From positions 1-5,147 of the forward strand of contig JAFXOC010000158.1 of the NCBI GenBank assembly GCA_017529085.1: a stretch of 5,147 nt of DNA, read 5' to 3'. Below the pieces are notes generated by a model. That model saw nothing but the letters and a program-made list of their open reading frames with translations. It made no database searches and had not been told where the DNA came from. Position numbers and translations under genes: made by a program. This DNA is from Selenomonadaceae bacterium. GTDB taxonomy: Bacteria; Bacillota; Negativicutes; Selenomonadales; Selenomonadaceae. The number at the start of each line of letters is the position of its first letter. Within the stretch, counting starts at the first letter, position 1. Shown one piece after another: positions 1 through 4,206 of the stretch.

Positions 1-157
1 CAACATATATTGTATACGCTTTATCAAGGTTGGAAATTACTTCGCGATTCCATTCTTCTCGCATTATTGCAAAATCTTCGTGAGTGGCGGCTAATGCGCA
101 TGAAGAAGAAAGAAATAAAATTGACAGATATAAAAGATGTATAAATTTTACTTTCAT
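1..157 (-). CDS. Exported protein of unknown function, N-terminal part only
   Basis: This is a partial gene, read on the minus strand from ATG at 157-155 and open to the window edge (52 codons seen). The product begins MKVKFIHLLYLSILFLSSSC and continues ALAATHEDFA. It has a basic start, a hydrophobic core at about residues 5-18 and an Ala-Leu-Ala signal peptidase I site, with cleavage likely before A24. Cys20 sits in LSSSC, a poor lipobox because -3 is Ser, so a lipoprotein is possible but less likely. The visible mature part (residues 24-52) is charged, probably helical, and contains REEWNREV; I do not recognise the family. The start is supported by AGGAGAG at 170-164 on the minus strand, seven bases from the ATG. 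The gene is divergent from the NlpC/P60 gene. A longer minus-strand reading at 24-269 in another frame lacks a signal peptide and a ribosome site and is rejected. Confidence 0.75.
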   Translation of the reverse strand, partial: MKVKFIHLLYLSILFLSSSCALAATHEDFAIMREEWNREVISNLDKAYTIYV

Positions 158-170
158 AAAAATCTCTCCT

Positions 171-200
171 TAAAAATAACGTTTTTAAAAATAACGTTTT
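171..200. repeat. Perfect 15-bp tandem duplication in the leader of the leftward gene
   Basis: TAAAAATAACGTTTT occurs twice back to back (171-185 and 186-200) with no mismatch. Each unit contains the palindromic core AACGTT. A related CGTTAT in inverted orientation follows at 213-218, pairing by symmetry with ATAACG at 191-196. The block lies just upstream of the Shine-Dalgarno site of the leftward gene. It could be a pair of regulator sites or a slippage duplication; the sequence does not decide. Confidence 0.7.
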
Positions 201-239
201 AAATAATATTTTCGTTATATTAATCAAATATTCCTCTAA

Positions 240-269
240 AAAATAAAAAAATATTACGGTTGTTGTCAA
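240..269 (-). promoter_or_regulatory. Possible promoter of the leftward exported-protein gene
   Basis: On the minus strand a perfect TTGACA (269-264) is followed after 18 bp by TATTTT (245-240), which matches four of six -10 consensus bases. The leader to the ATG at 157 would be about 75 nt and would contain the 15-bp tandem duplication. The region is very AT-rich, so the -10 assignment is weak. The -35 box also lies close to the outer arm of the adjacent palindrome. Confidence 0.35.
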
Positions 270-276
270 AGCGACA

Positions 277-419
277 TTTTTTAGTATTTACTATTATTTT
301 TTGCATTGGGGGTTTTGTTTGAAGCCTCGCATCTACGAGGGAGGGGGACCGCGAAGCGGTGGAAGGAGTTCGCGCTTCGTAGAGGCGCATCCGTCTTCAA
401 CTGTGAATACTAACAAAAA
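277..419. repeat. MITE-like nested palindrome in the divergent intergenic region
   Basis: Several inverted arms nest around one centre. The outermost is TTAGTATT (281-288) with AATACTAA (406-413), flanked by a T run on the left and an A run on the right. Inside are TTGAAG (319-324) with CTTCAA (395-400), then TCTACGA (332-338) with TCGTAGA (377-383). The innermost hairpin is ACCGC-GAA-GCGGT (348-360). CGAAGCG (352-358) can pair alternatively with CGCTTCG (373-379). The GC-rich core stands out from the AT-rich surroundings. No open frame of note lies inside and no clear target duplication was found. The core shares its module with the element at 3988-4026, so I read it as a dispersed non-coding repeat. 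Confidence 0.65.
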
Positions 420-453
420 ATCCCAAAATCTCAAACTCTTTCGCATTTTCCTC

Positions 454-482
454 TTGCAAAAATGAAAATAATCTTATATAAT
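454..482 (+). promoter_or_regulatory. Sigma-70-type promoter of the NlpC/P60 operon
   Basis: TTGCAA (454-459; four of six -35 bases) is separated by 17 bp from a perfect TATAAT (477-482). Transcription should start near 489, giving a leader of about 40 nt. The boxes lie within an imperfect inverted repeat (456-471 with 498-513), so a DNA-binding regulator or a local hairpin could act here. Confidence 0.7.
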
Positions 483-514
483 CGAAATAAAAATCATTTA
501 TTTTTCATTTTGCG

Positions 515-520
515 AAAGGA
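515..520 (+). promoter_or_regulatory. Shine-Dalgarno site of the NlpC/P60 gene
   Basis: AAAGGA lies nine bases before the ATG at 530 and supports that start. It overlaps the right half of the TTTCGCA/TGCGAAA inverted pair (439-445 and 511-517). Confidence 0.7.
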
Positions 521-529
521 CGAAAAGTT

Positions 530-1270
530 ATGAAATATGTTTCCGTCACCGCATCATTGGCTCTAGGAGTTGTGTTATTCACTTCATCCGCCTTCGCGGC
601 GCCTACCCTACAACGAAATTCACACGGTCACGAAGTTTTAATCTTGCAGCAAAAACTTAAACAGATTGGTTACCCAATAAAAGAAGCAGACGGAGTTTAC
701 GGCACCGAAACCGAACGCGCAGTGTCCGCTTTTCAACGGGATCAAAACATTAAGATAACGGGAATAGTCACCAGCAGCACATGGCGCGCTCTCAAAAACA
801 CCAAATCAAAATCTAGCGGCAAGGTTAAATCTACATCTTCAAATTCTTCATATAAAAAATCCGGCAAGTTAGTGAAAAATCATGTCACGTTCATGGATAA
901 AAGGGAAGCCCAAAAGGTTATAAAAACCGCCAAAGAATATATGGGCACGCCTTATGTATTTGGCGGTGAGACTCCCAGCGGTTTTGACTGCTCCGGCTAT
1001 CTTCAGTTTATCTTTGAAAAGAACGGCATATTTATCCCACGCCTTGCAGATGAACAGTACCTATTGGGCGAAAAAAGAGATAAAGGCAAATTAGTACCCG
1101 GCGACTTGGTATATTTCACAACTTACGCCGAAGGCGCTTCTCATTGCGGATTATATTTAGGAGAAAATAAGTTTATACACGCATCCGGCAGCAAAGGCGT
1201 TCGTGTGGACGAGCTCAGCGATTCGTATTGGGCGCCGAAATTCTTAGGCGGCAAACACATAGTTAAATAA
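530..1270 (+). CDS. Secreted NlpC/P60 peptidoglycan endopeptidase with peptidoglycan-binding domain
   Basis: The product (246 aa) is a probable cell-wall hydrolase that cuts stem peptides of peptidoglycan outside the membrane. A signal peptide with the cleavage site AFA before A24 is followed by a PG_binding_1 domain (about 28-88, with GHEVLILQQKLKQIGY and the DGVYGTETERAVSAFQ signature). Next comes a Ser/Lys-rich linker (about 89-120), then an NlpC/P60 catalytic domain (about 125-246). The expected triad is visible: Cys154 in GFDCSGY, His205 in SHCGLYLG and His217 in FIHASG. PGDLVYF (190-196) is also typical of the family. The residue after the catalytic His is Cys206, where Val is usual. 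The start has a good ribosome site and promoter upstream. The next gene begins 23 bp after the stop with no terminator between, so this heads an operon. Family assignment is secure; the exact bond cut (often D-Glu to diamino acid) is inferred. Confidence 0.93.
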   Translation: MKYVSVTASLALGVVLFTSSAFAAPTLQRNSHGHEVLILQQKLKQIGYPIKEADGVYGTETERAVSAFQRDQNIKITGIVTSSTWRALKNTKSKSSGKVKSTSSNSSYKKSGKLVKNHVTFMDKREAQKVIKTAKEYMGTPYVFGGETPSGFDCSGYLQFIFEKNGIFIPRLADEQYLLGEKRDKGKLVPGDLVYFTTYAEGASHCGLYLGENKFIHASGSKGVRVDELSDSYWAPKFLGGKHIVK

Positions 1271-1280
1271 CTCTATTATC

Positions 1281-1296
1281 GGAGGCGATTTTCTTG
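1281..1296 (+). promoter_or_regulatory. Ribosome site that fixes a TTG start
   Basis: GGAGG (1281-1285) sits eight bases before TTG at 1294-1296. The reading from this TTG gives the short N-terminus usual for hotdog thioesterases just before the FYDTDA motif. The next ATG downstream (1340) lies inside the catalytic motif, so TTG is the only sensible start. Confidence 0.8.
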
Positions 1297-1725
1297 CCCG
1301 TAAACGCTAAAATTCGAGTGAATTTCTACGACACCGATGCAATGGCTGTCGTGCATCATGCAAATTATATTCGTTGGTTTGAGATTGGACGCGTGGAATA
1401 CCTTCGTTCTATAGGCATAACGCTTAACGACCTAATGGAAGACGGTTTTGTTTTTCCCATCACGGAAATATCCGCTAAATTTGTTTCTCCCGGATATTAT
1501 GACGACGATCTTATAATAGAAACTACGGCGACGGAGCTTACAAAGGTGAAAATGGCTTTCAATTATAAGGTTTATCGTGAAAAAGACGGAAAATTACTCG
1601 TGACAGGGCATAGCCAAAACGTGTATACAAGCCGTGAGACGGGTAAAATCACCAGACTTACGGAAAAATATCATAAAAAGCTTGAAGAAGCTATAAAAAA
1701 GGAACGGGATGAAAATGACGTCTGA
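1294..1725 (+). CDS. Acyl-CoA thioesterase, YbgC/4-hydroxybenzoyl-CoA thioesterase family
   Basis: The product (143 aa, a normal length) is a single hotdog-fold domain of the 4HBT/YbgC family, which hydrolyses acyl-CoA or acyl-ACP thioesters in the cytoplasm, usually as a tetramer. The signature runs from residue 10: NFYDTDAMAVVHHANYIRWFE. Asp15 aligns with the catalytic Asp of the family, HHANY (21-25) follows, and IGRVEYLRSIG begins the central helix. The C-terminal tail (about 124-143) is charged and helical. Translation starts at TTG. The gene follows the NlpC/P60 gene by 23 bp, and its last 17 bp overlap the next gene, so the three are probably co-transcribed. No Tol-Pal genes, frequent neighbours of ybgC in proteobacteria, are present. 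The true substrate cannot be read from the sequence. Confidence 0.9.
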   Translation: MPVNAKIRVNFYDTDAMAVVHHANYIRWFEIGRVEYLRSIGITLNDLMEDGFVFPITEISAKFVSPGYYDDDLIIETTATELTKVKMAFNYKVYREKDGKLLVTGHSQNVYTSRETGKITRLTEKYHKKLEEAIKKERDENDV

Positions 1726-2263
1726 CAACATAATTTTTGCGCTGGATATAATTTTGAGCGCAATTTTATTGGCAATCATATTTACAAAATTATACCTTCG
1801 CTATCTTGGTAAAGAAGAAGTAGTGGTAACTCCCGCTTCTGAATTTACGCTTTTAGAGAAAGACGAAAAAGAAGTTGTTCTACAAAAGGAGATTTCCTTT
1901 AAAAACGTGGGCAAAAGCTGCGCCACCATAATGGACGCAATCAGTAGACCGCAACTTCCCTTTGAACAATACGATAAGGTGGAAGCGTGGGGAATAGCCG
2001 AAAGAAAAGGCGCGCCCCGAGAAGACGATTATTTTGAATCGGTTCTGATACAAAAAAAAGGCGATAACCCTGACGAGATAACGCTTCTTGCTAATATAAT
2101 ATTAATAGGGAGAAAAGGTCTTAGTATTAACGAAGCCTTAAAAGAAATGCCGGATATAAGCATAGATTTTATTTGGCTCGAGACCGGCAGAACACCTTGC
2201 AATTATAAAAAAATCATTTTGCGCTTAAGCGGTGACGAAATTCGTAAATTAGCAAACGTTTAG
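1709..2263 (+). CDS. Single-pass membrane protein of unknown function
   Basis: I do not recognise this 184-aa protein. One hydrophobic segment lies at about residues 8-26 (IIFALDIILSAILLAIIF), without a signal-peptidase site, so it is probably a membrane anchor. The following KLYLRYLGK is basic, which by the positive-inside rule hints that the large domain faces the cytoplasm; this is weak. Residues 38-184 look like a soluble alternating strand/helix domain. Notable parts are EKEVVLQKEISFKNVGK, reminiscent of a beta-sandwich strand pair, and Cys71 and Cys164. Codon use resembles its neighbours. The start overlaps the thioesterase gene by 17 bp; a second ATG at 1715 would shorten the product by two residues and the overlap to 11 bp. 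The ribosome site would be the purine run with GGAACGGG (1701-1708) or GGGATGAAA. The overlap argues for co-translation with the thioesterase. Confidence 0.8.
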   Translation: MKMTSDNIIFALDIILSAILLAIIFTKLYLRYLGKEEVVVTPASEFTLLEKDEKEVVLQKEISFKNVGKSCATIMDAISRPQLPFEQYDKVEAWGIAERKGAPREDDYFESVLIQKKGDNPDEITLLANIILIGRKGLSINEALKEMPDISIDFIWLETGRTPCNYKKIILRLSGDEIRKLANV

Positions 2264-2284
2264 GTTGAAACTCAAGCAACTATT

Positions 2285-2350
2285 AAAGTTTTTTCTTTAT
2301 CTTTTTCTTTGTTACTTTTTTCTCTTTCTCTTTAAAAAAAGAAAAGTAAT
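2285..2350. repeat. T/A-rich palindrome between the two operons
   Basis: A long pyrimidine tract made almost only of T and C (from about 2289) is followed by an A-rich purine tract. TTACTTTT (2312-2319) pairs exactly with AAAAGTAA (2342-2349), and part of the interior can continue pairing with mismatches. The stem has almost no GC, so I do not call a classical terminator, although the T runs could help termination after the upstream operon. It resembles the palindrome at 4084-4119, which suggests a recurring intergenic sequence type. Confidence 0.5.
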
Positions 2351-2361
2351 ACACTTAATTT

Positions 2362-2367
2362 AGGCGG
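2362..2367 (+). promoter_or_regulatory. Shine-Dalgarno site of the F420-ligase-like gene
   Basis: AGGCGG lies seven bases before the ATG at 2375 and supports that start. I see no convincing promoter in the 111-bp spacer upstream. Confidence 0.6.
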
Positions 2368-2374
2368 TGTTTTT

Positions 2375-3034
2375 ATGGCTGATATAGAAATTATACCGAT
2401 ACCAACGCGAATTTTAACGGAAAAAGACGACATAGTTGAATCAATTTCCAAATACGCGGGAGATAAGATTACCGAAAACGACCTTGTATGCGTAGCTGAA
2501 AGTGTTGTTGCCATCACTCAGGGACAGTTTGTGCGCCCTGAAGAACTTAAAATTTCCTCTCTCGCCGCGCTTTGCTGTAGGTTTATTCCCGATTACGGCT
2601 CTCTTGCAAGCCCTCATGGTATGCAAGCCCTAATGGACAGAGAAGGCGAATGGAGAGTAGCTTTCGCGCTTTTCTGCGGATTTTTAGCGAGATTAATCGG
2701 TATTCGCGGGCTGTTTTACAAATGGGGCGGCGAACAGGCGGCTCTTATAGACGATGTAACAGGCACCATGCCGCCGTTTGACAAGTGCATTGTATATGGT
2801 CCCGATAAGCCCGATGAGGTTGCGGAAAGCATAAAGAAAAAAACCGGCGCCTTTGCTGCTATGGTCGCGGACGTGAACGATCTTAAGCGTTCCCGAGTAG
2901 TGGGCGTAAGTCGTGGATTAAACGGCGAACTTGCCTCAAATCTTCTTTTAGACAATCCCTTCGGCAACGCTTCGCAGAAAACTCCAATCTGCGTGATTAA
3001 GAATTACAAAGCGTATCAGGAGGCAAAAGGTTAA
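2375..3034 (+). CDS. Coenzyme F420-0:L-glutamate ligase-like protein (CofE/FbiB family, diverged)
   Basis: The product (219 aa) resembles the CofE domain, which in F420-making organisms adds glutamate to F420-0 using GTP. The N-terminal part fits: IEIIPIPTRILTEKDDI, then KITENDLVCVAESVVAITQGQFV (about 31-53), the strand-helix unit where CofE proteins read 'GD-V-V---VVSKAEG'. GPDKPDEVAESIKKKTGAFAAMVADVNDL (142-170) matches the later 'DPD-SA--I---' helix and strand. The match weakens where CofE binds metal and nucleotide: the usual GVD-SN is IDDVTG (125-130), and the usual TDTFGRPWR is ADVNDLKRS (165-173). CofE proteins are usually about 245-255 aa. So the fold is likely, but F420 ligase activity is doubtful, and no other F420 gene is in view. 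Its stop overlaps the rph start (TAATG), indicating an operon. The real substrate is unknown. Confidence 0.75.
   Translation: MADIEIIPIPTRILTEKDDIVESISKYAGDKITENDLVCVAESVVAITQGQFVRPEELKISSLAALCCRFIPDYGSLASPHGMQALMDREGEWRVAFALFCGFLARLIGIRGLFYKWGGEQAALIDDVTGTMPPFDKCIVYGPDKPDEVAESIKKKTGAFAAMVADVNDLKRSRVVGVSRGLNGELASNLLLDNPFGNASQKTPICVIKNYKAYQEAKG
3018..3023 (+). promoter_or_regulatory. Strong internal ribosome site for rph
   Basis: A perfect AGGAGG lies inside the last codons of the upstream gene, ten bases before the ATG at 3034. The stop TAA (3032-3034) and start ATG (3034-3036) share one base, so terminating ribosomes can restart directly on rph. Confidence 0.8.
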
Positions 3035-3777
3035 TGCGTTATAATCGTAGACCCAACGACAAGTTACGCGAAATCAAAATGATGCGTGGATTTCAACGAC
3101 ATCCCGACGGTTCTTGTTTAATTGAGTGGGGGCATACGAAGGTACTCTGCGCCGCCACTTTTGAAGATCGTGTGCCGTTTTTTCTCAAAAACACCGGCGA
3201 AGGTTGGGTCACAGCCGAATATTCCCTTCTTCCCTCTTCCACCAACACCAGAACTCAACGCGAAGCTAAACGAGGTCGTCAATCCGGGCGAACGGAGGAA
3301 ATTCAACGGTTAATCGGACGCTCCCTTCGCTCCGTTATAGATACTAAAGCTTTAGGTGAACGCACTCTCACGATTGACTGCGACGTATTTGAAGCCGACG
3401 GAGGTACCCGCGTTGCTTCAATTACCGGCGCATTTATTGCTGTGGTATGCGCCTGTGAAAAAATTTACGAAAAAGGAAAAATTTTCCCTGTACGCGATTT
3501 TTTAGCGGCGGTATCCGTCGGCATCAACAAAAAGAACGAACCCATTCTCGATCTCACATACGATGAAGATTCCTCCGCCGTTGTCGATATGAACGTTGTT
3601 ATGACAGGCGAAGGCAAATTCGTAGAGGTGCAAGGCACCGGTGAAGGTCGCCCGTTCTCGCGAAAAGAACACGATAATCTCCTTAACCTCGCCGAAAAAG
3701 GCATAAACGAAATCATCGACCTTCAAAAATTCGCCCTTGGCAACGAACTTTCTTTTCGAATTGGTCGCGTAGGATAA
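3034..3777 (+). CDS. rph: Ribonuclease PH
   Basis: RNase PH is a phosphate-dependent 3'-5' exoribonuclease. It trims the last nucleotides after the CCA end of tRNA precursors and acts as a ring of six subunits. The 247-aa product is full length and highly typical. It starts RYNRRPNDKLREI and contains GWVTAEYSLLP (57-67), GRTEEIQRLIGRSLRSVID (85-103), GERTLTIDCDVFEADGGTRVASITGAF (108-134) and VDMNVVMTGEGKFVEVQGTGEG (184-205). The phosphate-binding residues known from the Bacillus subtilis enzyme, Arg86 and Gly124-Thr125-Arg126, are present at the same numbers. Conserved acidic residues of the active site are visible as Asp179 and Asp185. The gene is coupled by a 1-bp overlap to the F420-ligase-like gene. 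In many Bacillota rph is followed by rdgB, an XTP/dITP pyrophosphatase gene; here no gene follows for about 430 bp. Confidence 0.97.
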   Translation: MRYNRRPNDKLREIKMMRGFQRHPDGSCLIEWGHTKVLCAATFEDRVPFFLKNTGEGWVTAEYSLLPSSTNTRTQREAKRGRQSGRTEEIQRLIGRSLRSVIDTKALGERTLTIDCDVFEADGGTRVASITGAFIAVVCACEKIYEKGKIFPVRDFLAAVSVGINKKNEPILDLTYDEDSSAVVDMNVVMTGEGKFVEVQGTGEGRPFSRKEHDNLLNLAEKGINEIIDLQKFALGNELSFRIGRVG

Positions 3778-3783
3778 GAGTTG

Positions 3784-3821
3784 GGGCGTTGCCCATTGAC
3801 TCCCGCCAAAGGGTAACGCCC
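3784..3821 (+). terminator. Long GC-rich hairpin after rph, without a U tract
   Basis: GGGCGTTGCCC (3784-3794) can pair with GGGTAACGCCC (3811-3821) over 11 bp with one G-U pair and a 16-nt loop, starting six bases after the rph stop. No T run follows, so a classical intrinsic terminator is not shown; it may instead protect the 3' end or be a repeat. A competing stem, CCAAAGGG (3806-3813) with CCCTCTGG (3819-3826), has one mismatch and excludes the first. Confidence 0.45.
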
Positions 3822-3906
3822 TCTGGACTCCATGATGACCCTAATTGTTAGTTTAGCCAAAATCAATTGTTAAAGTTAAACTGTAGACTTATTATTATTC
3901 GCGGAA

Positions 3907-3948
3907 CTCTCCCCCCTACCCCCCTCTAGGAGGGGGGCGTGGTTAGAG
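3907..3948 (-). repeat. GAGGG-type palindrome, inverted copy lacking the GAA hairpin
   Basis: CCCCCCTC (3919-3926) pairs perfectly with GAGGGGGG (3930-3937) around a TAG loop. CTCT (3907-3910) and AGAG (3945-3948) form an outer arm. Read on the minus strand the core is CCCCCCTCCTAGAGGGGGG, which differs from the copy at 3988-4006 at only two positions. Those two positions pair with each other, so the stem is kept. This copy lacks the small GAA-loop hairpin. Confidence 0.7.
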
Positions 3949-3987
3949 ACAATTCAATATTTTGGCTCAAAAGCAATAATCCGAGTG

Positions 3988-4028
3988 CCTCCCTCCTAGA
4001 GGGAGGTGCCCGAAGGGCGGAGGGAGAG
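3988..4028 (+). repeat. GAGGGAGG palindrome with GAA-loop hairpin
   Basis: CCTCCCTC (3988-3995) pairs perfectly with GAGGGAGG (3999-4006) around CTA. It is followed by GCCC-GAA-GGGC (4008-4018) and then GGAGGGAGAG (4019-4028). That last block is complementary at nine of ten positions to CTCTCCCCCC at 3907-3916. The two copies therefore form the ends of one large inverted structure, 3907-4028. GGCTC (3964-3968) and GAGCC (4026-4030) add another arm. CAATATTT occurs on both sides of this copy (3955-3962 and 4041-4048), possibly a target duplication. The module matches 337-368. Confidence 0.7.
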
Positions 4029-4083
4029 CCATGAAGAGCACAATATTTATCGTAAATTATTGATTTGTCTACACTCTGTAAAG

Positions 4084-4119
4084 TTTTCTCTTTCTTTTTT
4101 CCAAAAAAGAGAAAGAAAA
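4084..4119. repeat. T/A-rich palindrome upstream of the phosphohexomutase promoter
   Basis: TTTTTT (4095-4100), the central CC and AAAAAA (4103-4108) form the core. The pyrimidine arm to 4084 and the purine arm to 4119 keep pairing with one mismatch and one G-T. The two-base centre is too small for an RNA loop, so inner pairs would open. It is similar in makeup to the palindrome at 2285-2350. It lies just before the promoter and has few GC pairs, so I do not call it a terminator. Confidence 0.5.
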
Positions 4120-4132
4120 GAAAGAAGGAATC

Positions 4133-4161
4133 TTGACAATTTTCAAAAAAATCGGTAAACT
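4133..4161 (+). promoter_or_regulatory. Probable promoter of the phosphohexomutase gene
   Basis: A perfect TTGACA (4133-4138) is followed after 17 bp by TAAACT (4156-4161), four of six -10 bases. An alternative is the extended -10 TGG-TATATA (4163-4171), but it is 27 bp from this -35 and would have to work alone. Either way the leader is about 30-40 nt. Confidence 0.55.
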
Positions 4162-4193
4162 GTGGTATATAAGAAGGCAAGGTTGCGAATTGG

Positions 4194-4202
4194 AAAGGGT
4201 GG
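4194..4202 (+). promoter_or_regulatory. Shine-Dalgarno site of the phosphohexomutase gene
   Basis: AAAGGGTGG ends four bases before the ATG at 4207; the GGG core is seven bases from it. This supports the chosen start. Confidence 0.65.
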
Positions 4203-4206
4203 TTTT

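Larger units (their letters stand above)
3778..4206. other. Gene-free intergenic region between rph and the phosphohexomutase gene
   Basis: No supportable gene lies here. The stretch holds, in order, a GC-rich hairpin just after the rph stop, an AT-rich part with AATTGTTA repeated directly (3843-3850 and 3865-3872), two inverted GAGGG-type palindromes, a T/A palindrome, and a promoter and ribosome site for the next gene. The minus-strand reading at 3926-4180 crosses these repeats and looks like translated repeat. Confidence 0.8.

Noticed and set aside
24..269. 81-residue minus-strand reading rich in Phe, Ile and Leu
   Set aside because: Its N-terminal half is translated AT-rich intergenic DNA including the tandem repeat. 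It lacks a ribosome site, and another minus frame has a proper ribosome site, ATG at 157 and a signal peptide.
277..419. CRISPR array or tRNA-like structure
   Set aside because: There are no regularly spaced direct repeats with unique spacers, and the folded arms do not fit a tRNA cloverleaf or end in CCA.
2264..2374. Possible promoter or classical terminator between the two operons
   Set aside because: TTGAAA at 2265-2270 has no -10 at a suitable distance. The only stem before the T run (AAACT 2268-2272 with AGTTT 2287-2291) is short and AT-only. Neither is strong enough to annotate.
3122..3313. 63-residue plus-strand reading inside rph, and minus-strand readings at 3118-3306 and 3465-3726
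   Set aside because: They lie wholly within the very well conserved RNase PH frame and show no ribosome site or domain.
530..3777. New defence, toxin-antitoxin or biosynthetic system
   Set aside because: All but one of the genes here belong to housekeeping families or their recognisable relatives, and nothing in their order suggests a defence or biosynthetic cassette.
3926..4180. 84-residue minus-strand reading across the rph-mutase gap
   Set aside because: It passes through both GAGGG palindromes and the T/A palindrome, giving low-complexity peptide (Phe runs, APPSRREA) with no recognisable domain.
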